Positions 1 through 5,152 of a stretch of 8,230 nt of DNA are shown piece by piece. Numbering within the stretch: the first letter of the stretch is position 1; each line of letters begins with the position of its first letter. Both the position numbers and the translations under genes were made by a program. Below the pieces are notes generated by a model. That model was not told where the DNA came from. It saw only the letters and a program-made list of their open reading frames with translations, and did no database searches. This DNA is from an uncultured bacterium (GTDB taxonomy: Bacteria > Actinomycetota > Actinomycetes > S36-B12), in NCBI GenBank assembly GCA_903940375.1, contig CAJAKT010000010.1, forward strand, positions 1 through 8,230, read 5' to 3'.

Positions 1-2003
1 CTCGTCGCAGGCTGCAGGCCGTCAAGGACGATCGACGTCGCCTGCGTCTCGAGACTCACGTCACCGCCATAGTTGACGGAATACCCGGTGATCGGGGTGC
101 CCCCGTCACTCTCCGGCTCACGCCACGTCAACGCGATGCTCGACTTCGTCGTCGACACCACTGTCGGGTCGCGTGGCGCGGTCGGCACATCAGGTGCCGG
201 CGTCGGATCCGTCGACGTCCGTGCCGTGAATGTGACAGCCTCCCCCGGACCAACAGAGTTGATGGCCCGAAGCACGAACGTGTGCTCGGTGTCCGCTGCG
301 TATCCACCGAAGAAGACGAACGGCGACATCACCTGTGCAACCCGACCCGATTCATCGGTGACCTCATAGCCCACCACCGCAGCACCGCCATCCTTGGCCG
401 GCGGTCGCCACGTCAGCCCGATGAAATCGGTCGAGCGCGACAACACCGCAACACTCTCCGGCGCATCCGGCTTGACTGGCTCGGGAGCCGGCTTGGCCGT
501 GGTCTCGCCGACAGCAGTTGCGGCCGGAGACGCCCCCTCCTTGTTGAGTGCCTTCACGGCCACCGTGTAGCGAGTCCCGGGCTCCAAACCCACCAGAGTC
601 ATCGTCATTTCATCCGCCGTCAGCATGGCCGAGCGCTTCGTCTCGTCGCCAACCCTTGACCACTCGACCAGGTAGTACGTGAGCGGCTTGCCCCCATCGC
701 TGCTCGGTGGCTGCCAGACAACTGCCATTTCGTTGTGCGTGACAGCCCGAATCTCGAGCCCCAAGGGCTTCGACGGCGCCGTGTCCGGTCGAACCACCGG
801 CTTCAGCGGCGTGCGCAAGGACCCAGCGGCAGGAGTTGAGACGAGGCCGGCCTGATTCTTCGCGGTTACGACAACCTTGTAGAGGGTTCCCGGCAGTGGC
901 GCAATCTTCCACACGACGCTCGACACCGTGCCTTCATAGGTCTCCGAGTGAGCCACTCCGCTCCCGTCGGTCCAGCTGATCCGCGAGGCGTAGCCGGTGA
1001 TCGGAACACGACCACTGTCTGCTGGTGGCTGCCAGTCCGTACCGATCTCCTTGAGGCCGTTCAGGAGCATGACCTTCACCGCGCGCGGAGGTGTCGGTGC
1101 ATAGGGTGCCGCTGCGGTCATGAAACTAATGCTGCGGGCATCGCCGGGACCGATCTCGTTCTTCGCCCCGACGGTGCAGTCGTACCGCAGGTCCGATGTC
1201 AGCCCAGTGAGTGCCACCGAGGTTCCTTTGACCTCCATGGGCGCGGCACTGCCGCATTTCACGAGATAGTTCTGAATCGCGCGGCCCCCATCAGCGGCGG
1301 GCTTGTCCCACCGCAGCGTGCCCGAGTTATGGGTCACATCAGCGACCGTCAAGTTCTCAACGGATCGCGGAACGTCAGGCATCGTGATCGAGTCGCTGGT
1401 TGATGACTTCCCGTGTGTGACCGTGACCTTCACCGTCACTCCCCTACCGGCCTTGAAGTCCACCACCCACGTGGTGCCCTTGACCCACCAGTCGCGCGTG
1501 GCCTCCTGCTTGAAGATGACCGCCTTGGTGACCGCATTGATCGCCACGAGCGACACCTTGGCCGGCCAGCACCACTTATGACCCGCCGGCGCCATCCGCT
1601 GCTCGACCGCTGACGAAACTGACGACGAAGGGCTCGGCGACGGTGACGGGGTCTCGGTGGCAGACGCTGACGGACTCGGCGACGGTGACGGGGTCTCGGT
1701 GGCAGACGCTGACGGACTCGGCGTTGCGGTCGGCGACGGTGACGCCGTGGGCGACGGTGGCGGCTCATCCACGTCCGGCACGCCTCCCTCGGCTGTGCCC
1801 GCGAAGAGACCGCGCGCGCCGAAGACGGCCTTGACTTCGTCGTTGCCGATCAGCGATAGCTCAAGCCTGGGTTCACATGAATTCTCTGAGCGGTACGTCG
1901 CCTCACCCCCACCAGCGACCTCATCGGCGACCGCCCCTGACATGAAACTCAGGGTCAAGATCGACGTGACTGCGACTGCACTGGCGAACGTCAACCTGCT
2001 CAT
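1..2003 (-). CDS. Exported multi-domain fibronectin type III protein (C-terminus beyond window)
   Basis: This frame is open from the ATG at 2003 to the left edge (667 codons, no stop), so the C-terminus is missing. Residues 1-26 form a signal peptide: short start with Arg3, hydrophobic core, and cleavage probably after Ala-Val-Ala26. The mature protein has a short region with Cys43, then a low-complexity Pro/Ser/Thr/Glu linker (about 81-130) with a duplicated 14-residue unit. Next is a beta-rich, Trp-rich segment (about 140-208, with Cys145) that I do not recognise. At least five fibronectin III modules follow, near 209-297, 302-398, 408-503, 511-597 and 606 to the edge. Each shows the family pattern of a Trp-x-x-Pro-type strand, Asp-Gly-Gly turn, Tyr-x-Val strand and L-x-P-x-T-x-Y element. 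GGGGA lies 5 nt before the ATG as a ribosome site. Such proteins are usually cell-surface or secreted adhesion or carbohydrate-related proteins. No catalytic domain or sorting signal is visible in the part present, so its job is unknown. Confidence 0.88.
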   Translation of the reverse strand, partial: MSRLTFASAVAVTSILTLSFMSGAVADEVAGGGEATYRSENSCEPRLELSLIGNDEVKAVFGARGLFAGTAEGGVPDVDEPPPSPTASPSPTATPSPSASATETPSPSPSPSASATETPSPSPSPSSSVSSAVEQRMAPAGHKWCWPAKVSLVAINAVTKAVIFKQEATRDWWVKGTTWVVDFKAGRGVTVKVTVTHGKSSTSDSITMPDVPRSVENLTVADVTHNSGTLRWDKPAADGGRAIQNYLVKCGSAAPMEVKGTSVALTGLTSDLRYDCTVGAKNEIGPGDARSISFMTAAAPYAPTPPRAVKVMLLNGLKEIGTDWQPPADSGRVPITGYASRISWTDGSGVAHSETYEGTVSSVVWKIAPLPGTLYKVVVTAKNQAGLVSTPAAGSLRTPLKPVVRPDTAPSKPLGLEIRAVTHNEMAVVWQPPSSDGGKPLTYYLVEWSRVGDETKRSAMLTADEMTMTLVGLEPGTRYTVAVKALNKEGASPAATAVGETTAKPAPEPVKPDAPESVAVLSRSTDFIGLTWRPPAKDGGAAVVGYEVTDESGRVAQVMSPFVFFGGYAADTEHTFVLRAINSVGPGEAVTFTARTSTDPTPAPDVPTAPRDPTVVSTTKSSIALTWREPESDGGTPITGYSVNYGGDVSLETQATSIVLDGLQPAT
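1639..1722. repeat. Perfect 42-bp tandem duplication in the Pro/Ser linker
   Basis: Two identical 42-bp units (1639-1680 and 1681-1722) lie head to tail inside the exported fibronectin-type gene. On the coding strand each unit encodes 14 residues, PSPSASATETPSPS, so the duplication keeps the reading frame. Partial matches to the unit continue on both sides, as expected for a region that expands and contracts by slippage or recombination. The likely effect is a change in linker length between the N-terminal region and the fibronectin modules. Confidence 0.93.
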
Positions 2004-2017
2004 GGCTATCCCCAATA

Positions 2018-2039
2018 GAGCAAATGGTCAGACCTGCTC
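2018..2039. promoter_or_regulatory. Nested inverted repeat just upstream of the exported-protein start
   Basis: An outer pair GAGCA (2018-2022) and TGCTC (2035-2039) encloses GGTC-A-GACC (2026-2034). The near edge is about 14 nt before the ATG at 2003, so it would lie in the leader RNA or overlap the start of transcription. It could be a repressor site or a small leader hairpin. The arms are short, so chance is not excluded. Confidence 0.25.
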
Positions 2040-2075
2040 ATTTTCGAGGCTAGAACGATGAGGACAGGCAGGGAA

Positions 2076-2099
2076 GGGACCTTCGTCAGGCAGGGTCCC
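2076..2099 (-). terminator. Possible rho-independent-like terminator after the rsb operon
   Basis: GGGACC (2076-2081) and GGTCCC (2094-2099) can pair as a 6-bp GC-rich stem with a 12-nt loop, about 40 nt past the stop of the last operon gene. On the minus strand the stem is followed by TTCCC and not by a clean T-run, so it is a weak match to the classical form; terminators lacking a T-run are known in actinomycetes. A second small hairpin, GCCTC/GAGGC at 2121-2134, lies directly after the stop codon and could add to it. Confidence 0.3.
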
Positions 2100-2139
2100 C
2101 TCACGAATACCTCGCATCGAGCCTCGTCTGAGGCGAGCC

Positions 2140-3144
2140 CTACCCGCGGGGCTTGACCACCAGCACCGTCGCGTCATCCATCAGCTTGCCGTAGCGCACA
2201 AGGAGTTCACGTGCGCCCGCCGTGGCAGACAGCGAGGCGATGGTTGCCGCCGCATCGTCATCCCAATGACTGGCCACCCCATCCGAATGGAGCACCAACG
2301 TCCCGCCCGACGGCCATCGGCTCGTCGACACCTTGGGATCGGGCGCATTCACGCCGATGATCCCACGACGGACGATGAAGCTCATCGGCGTGCGAGTGCC
2401 GAGCACGTGCGACTCGATATTCCCGACCGAAGCGAACTCCAGCGAACCCGCCTGCCGGTCGAAACGGGCGACAGCCATCACCACACCCCGCGTGCCACGG
2501 CAGGCCACCCCCACTCCGCGGAAGATCGCCTCCATCGGTATGTCCGCATGGGCCTCCAGATAGACCCGGGCCGCCTGCGCCGCCGCATGCGCCGGGGCAC
2601 CATGGCCGACGCCGTCGATGACGGCCACCAGCGCCGTTGAACCCCACATTCGGATGACGTAGCCGTCACCGTTCTCCGCGAAGCCGGGCTTGGGCATCGT
2701 GGCGACACCAATGTCGAGGGGGCCGCGGACCGCTGGCTCCAGCTCGCGATGAGTGCGATGCGCGCGCACCGTGGTGCCCTTGCCCAGTGCCGAGGTGATG
2801 CTCACCTCGTCCATCAGACGGTTAACGGTGCCGAGTCCGTAGCCGAGGCTGCCGGCCGTCGAGAAGCCATCGGCGACCGCCTCATTGACGCTGGCGATGC
2901 CGGGGCCATGGTCCACCGATTCGATCGTGACGCAGGAACCGTCGGCCGAGACCGTCATCGTGCCGCTGCCCGCATGCCGGAGAAGGTTCGAGGCCAACTC
3001 GCGCACGGCAAGGCGGAGTTCAGCGCACTCATGCTCGGAGAAGCCGGCCCGCTGAGCGATGAGCTCGGCATCAGCACTGACAATCAGGACGTCGGCTGGG
3101 ACCTCAACCGGACTGGTCAGCCACTGAACGGCCTCGTCACTCAT
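2140..3144 (-). CDS. HATPase (RsbT/RsbW-like) fused to an RsbX/SpoIIE-like PP2C phosphatase
   Basis: This 334-residue cytoplasmic protein has two domains. Residues about 15-128 are a GHKL-type ATPase of the anti-sigma/RsbT kind: N-box Glu49-Leu-Ala-Ser-Asn53, the Asp78-x-Gly-Pro-Gly82 box, a Gly-rich lid GYGLG (101-105), and GKGTT (121-125). Residues about 142-331 are a PP2C-type phosphatase resembling RsbX: Asp177-Gly-Val-Gly-His-Gly182, His-Ser-Asp288-Gly, and the terminal Asp323-Asp324-Ala-Thr motif, which together supply the acidic metal-binding residues. In stressosome systems RsbX removes phosphates from RsbS and RsbR and resets the switch, and its placement right after rsbT fits that role. 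The ATPase half may be a second kinase or a partner-binding module. The ATG overlaps the end of rsbT by 8 nt with no clear ribosome site, which suggests coupled translation. Stop is TAG. The domain calls are firm; the exact substrates are inferred. Confidence 0.92.
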   Translation of the reverse strand: MSDEAVQWLTSPVEVPADVLIVSADAELIAQRAGFSEHECAELRLAVRELASNLLRHAGSGTMTVSADGSCVTIESVDHGPGIASVNEAVADGFSTAGSLGYGLGTVNRLMDEVSITSALGKGTTVRAHRTHRELEPAVRGPLDIGVATMPKPGFAENGDGYVIRMWGSTALVAVIDGVGHGAPAHAAAQAARVYLEAHADIPMEAIFRGVGVACRGTRGVVMAVARFDRQAGSLEFASVGNIESHVLGTRTPMSFIVRRGIIGVNAPDPKVSTSRWPSGGTLVLHSDGVASHWDDDAAATIASLSATAGARELLVRYGKLMDDATVLVVKPRG

Positions 3145-3553
3145 ACCGGTGCAGCAGCCACTTTCGGACGGTCACGGTGGTCCCGACGCCGACCGCCGAC
3201 TCGACAACCATCTCGTCCATCAGCCGCTTCGCCCCCGGCATACCCATGCCCATGCCGCGCCCGGACGTGTAGCCGGGCTGCATCGCCTTGTCGAGATCCT
3301 CGATACCGGGGCCGTCGTCACTGAAGGCGATCTCCAAGCCTCGCCGGTCACCCAGAAGCACCCGCCAGGTGACGAGACCACCGCCACCGTAGATGTACAC
3401 ATTGCGCGACAGCTCGGACGCGGCCGTCACGATGCGCGTCACATCGGTGAGGCCGAAGCCCACGCCGACGGCGGCCTCTCGGATGCCTTTGCGCGCCACC
3501 ACGATGTCCTGCTCGTTGACGATGGCGATTTCTGCGACGTCCAGGATCGTCAT
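3137..3553 (-). CDS. rsbT: RsbT-type serine/threonine switch kinase of the stressosome
   Basis: This 138-residue single-domain GHKL kinase has the usual length of RsbT. Visible motifs are the N-terminal Asn-Glu-x-Asp-Ile-Val-x-Ala-Arg stretch (13-21) characteristic of RsbT, the N-box Glu47-Leu-Ser-Arg-Asn51, the Asp79-Asp-Gly-Pro-Gly83 nucleotide box, a Gly/Met-rich lid (98-106) followed by Pro-Gly-Ala-Lys-Arg-Leu-Met-Asp-Glu, and Gly-Val-Gly-Thr-Thr (122-126). In Bacillus subtilis RsbT is held by the RsbR-RsbS complex, phosphorylates both under stress, then leaves to activate a partner such as RsbU. No RsbU is encoded here, so its released target is unknown. Its ATG overlaps the rsbS stop in an ATGA (4 nt), and its own end overlaps the next gene by 8 nt. 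The DDGPGI box replaces the DQGPGI that I recall as typical; this should not impair ATP binding. Confidence 0.94.
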   Translation of the reverse strand: MTILDVAEIAIVNEQDIVVARKGIREAAVGVGFGLTDVTRIVTAASELSRNVYIYGGGGLVTWRVLLGDRRGLEIAFSDDGPGIEDLDKAMQPGYTSGRGMGMGMPGAKRLMDEMVVESAVGVGTTVTVRKWLLHRYE

Positions 3554-3927
3554 GACAAGCGACGCTCCTCGAGGAGGTGCTGCAGTGTGATCATCGCCCG
3601 GTCGACATTGAGGGCCGTGGGGATGGATCCGAGCGTCAGCCCGAGTTGCGTCGTCGTGACCGCAACGGCGGCCTGCATCCCGGACAGCACCGTGATGCCA
3701 CCCATCAGGGAAACCATCTGGACCGTCTCGGTGATGGTCCGGGCGAAGAAGGAGTCAACGGTCTGCACTGTTGAAATGTCGAGGATGAGCCCGAGCGCTG
3801 TGCTGCCCTCCATCGAGCTGAGGATGCGCACCTGCAAGTCCGAGATGGTGTCGTCGTCCGGGTCTGACGGAACCGTCACCATGAGGATCGAGCCGAGCCT
3901 CATTACTGATATGCCGCCTCCCATCAT
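3550..3927 (-). CDS. rsbS: RsbS-type STAS domain scaffold protein of the stressosome
   Basis: This 125-residue protein is one STAS domain, the usual size for RsbS. The pattern Leu-Asp-Ile-Ser-x-(5)-Asp58-Ser59-Phe60 matches the segment holding the phosphorylated serine of B. subtilis RsbS, and with this start the serine falls at residue 59 as in that protein. Leu-Met-Gly-Gly (74-77), Val-Leu-Ser-Gly-Met-Gln (80-85) and Ala-Val-Ala-Val (87-90) complete the family signature. RsbS forms the core of the stressosome with RsbR and holds RsbT; phosphorylation by RsbT at the conserved serine releases the kinase. The ATG overlaps the stop of the RsbR gene (ATGA, 4 nt). A second Met follows at once and another at residue 9, but the first gives the best length match to the family. 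The Gly-rich start (residues 3-5) is not part of the STAS fold. Confidence 0.93.
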   Translation of the reverse strand: MMGGGISVMRLGSILMVTVPSDPDDDTISDLQVRILSSMEGSTALGLILDISTVQTVDSFFARTITETVQMVSLMGGITVLSGMQAAVAVTTTQLGLTLGSIPTALNVDRAMITLQHLLEERRLS

Positions 3928-5144
3928 GAGCGCGGCGCACCTGTCTCGCGATCGACAACCCGGAGTTCCAGCGATTCGAGGGCAACCTTGAGTCCTGCCG
4001 AAAGCGACGAGCGCGTCGTGATGCTCGACCAGTCAACGCCGAGATGCACGAGCGTCTGCGCGATCGCCGGCCGGACGCCCGTCAGGATCACCTGCGCCCC
4101 CAGCAGGCGCACTGCCGTGATTGTCTCCATGAGGTGTTGGGCCGTCTGCGTGTCGATGGTCGGCACGCCCATGATGTCGACGATGGCCAGCGGTGAGTTC
4201 GTCTCGACGATCCGCTCGAGCAGCCGCTCCATGAATAGCTGGGTCCGCTGGCTGTCGAGGTTGCCGATAAGGGGAACCGCGACCACTCCCTCCCAGATCT
4301 GCATGACGGGAGTCGACAGTTCGAGGATCTCCTGGCTCTGCTGGCGGATGCGCCGCTCGGCGAGGCGCTGCTCGGTGACGTCGCGCGCAGCGGCGAAGAC
4401 GCCGATGACCTCGCCCGTCTCGTCTCGGTATACCGCTGCGTTGTAGAGGACGGGGGTGACGGATCCGTCCGCGTGACGCAGTTCGAGCGGATAGTCCACG
4501 ACCTGGCCGTCGCGGAAGACTCGCTCGTAGCCCGTCCGTGCCTCACTCGGCGAGGTGAAGTAGTCGCTGAAGTCCGTGCCGACCAGCACATCGCGCCCGA
4601 GGCCGGTGACCCGCTCGGTCGCCCCGTTGACATCCGTGATCGTGCCGTCCGGTGCAATCGTGACCAGAGGATCCAGACTGGCCTCGATCAGGCTGCGGGA
4701 GTACGCCCCGGCCTTGCGCGCCGCCTCATCCGCGCGGCGCTGCGCCGTCACATCGCGCACGACCATGGATATCCCCAGCACCGCACGGCCATCGCCAACG
4801 ATGACGGCAAGGGCGATGTTCGCCCAGAACTCCGAGCCGTCCTTGTGCGCCTGGCGGGCGACTCCCTCGAATCGCTTGGCAGACACGACCTGACCCAGCG
4901 CCTGGGCCGGGTAGCCGATGTCCTGCAGGTCGCTGGGGAACAGGGAGGCGAAGTCGGACCCGACAAGGTCCTTGCCCGACCGCCCCGTCAGCGACTGCAT
5001 GCCAGGATTGCTCGTCCGGATGGTCCCGTCGAGGTCGAGCATGAGAATGCCGACGTCATCGACGCTGTCGACGAGGCTCTGGTAGCTCGTCGGCTGATCC
5101 CACCACGGCGCTCCGCCAGCTGCCGCTTTGCCCTTGACTGCCAT
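3924..5144 (-). CDS. rsbR: RsbR-type stressosome sensor, PAS-PAS-STAS
   Basis: This 406-residue cytoplasmic protein has two PAS sensor domains, about 18-133 and 146-257, each ending in a PAC-like strand before Arg-Asp-Val-Thr (130-133 and 254-257). A short helical linker (258-275) leads to an RsbR-type STAS domain, about 277-393. The linker-STAS junction carries the RsbR hallmark Val-Pro-Leu-Ile-Gly-Asn-Leu-Asp (290-297). Two candidate phosphorylation sites are Thr332, in Ile-Asp-Thr at the place of the RsbS serine, and Thr364, in Arg-Pro-x-Ile-Ala-Gln-Thr. B. subtilis RsbR has two phosphorylated threonines in this domain. Tandem PAS domains replace the globin-like N-terminus of B. subtilis RsbRA, so the signal must differ; no ligand can be read from the sequence. 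I chose the ATG at 5144 because AAGGAGAGG lies just before it. The frame stays open to 5261, but that part overlaps the upstream gene and lacks such a site. Confidence 0.92.
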   Translation of the reverse strand: MAVKGKAAAGGAPWWDQPTSYQSLVDSVDDVGILMLDLDGTIRTSNPGMQSLTGRSGKDLVGSDFASLFPSDLQDIGYPAQALGQVVSAKRFEGVARQAHKDGSEFWANIALAVIVGDGRAVLGISMVVRDVTAQRRADEAARKAGAYSRSLIEASLDPLVTIAPDGTITDVNGATERVTGLGRDVLVGTDFSDYFTSPSEARTGYERVFRDGQVVDYPLELRHADGSVTPVLYNAAVYRDETGEVIGVFAAARDVTEQRLAERRIRQQSQEILELSTPVMQIWEGVVAVPLIGNLDSQRTQLFMERLLERIVETNSPLAIVDIMGVPTIDTQTAQHLMETITAVRLLGAQVILTGVRPAIAQTLVHLGVDWSSITTRSSLSAGLKVALESLELRVVDRETGAPRS

Positions 5145-5152
5145 ACCTCTCC
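5145..5152 (-). promoter_or_regulatory. Strong ribosome binding site that fixes the rsbR start
   Basis: On the minus strand the sequence AAGGAGAGGT directly precedes the ATG at 5142-5144 and starts inside the stop codon of the GGDEF-EAL gene. It is the clearest Shine-Dalgarno sequence in the window. It supports a 406-residue RsbR over the 39-residue longer reading, and it indicates that the stressosome genes are translated efficiently from the shared messenger. Confidence 0.8.

Larger units (their letters stand above)
2004..2139. other. Spacer between the signalling operon and the exported-protein gene
   Basis: This 136-bp stretch separates the stop of the PP2C-fusion gene from the start of the fibronectin-type gene; both read on the minus strand. 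It has no credible ORF of its own. It holds two hairpin-forming repeats (2076-2099 and 2121-2134) and a nested inverted repeat close to the downstream start (2018-2039). I could not find a convincing -35/-10 pair, so whether the exported-protein gene has its own promoter here is open. Confidence 0.6.

Noticed and set aside
948..1403. Plus-strand frames in the first 2 kb
   Set aside because: The minus strand carries a continuous 667-codon frame with a signal peptide and repeated fibronectin modules; the plus-strand products look random.
1639..1722. CRISPR-like repeat
   Set aside because: The two 42-bp units are directly adjacent with no spacer and encode an in-frame Pro/Ser linker.
3149..3991. 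A 280-codon plus-strand frame opposite rsbS and rsbT
   Set aside because: It is His/Arg-rich without domain features and lies over two genes with clear STAS and kinase motifs, so it is a shadow frame.
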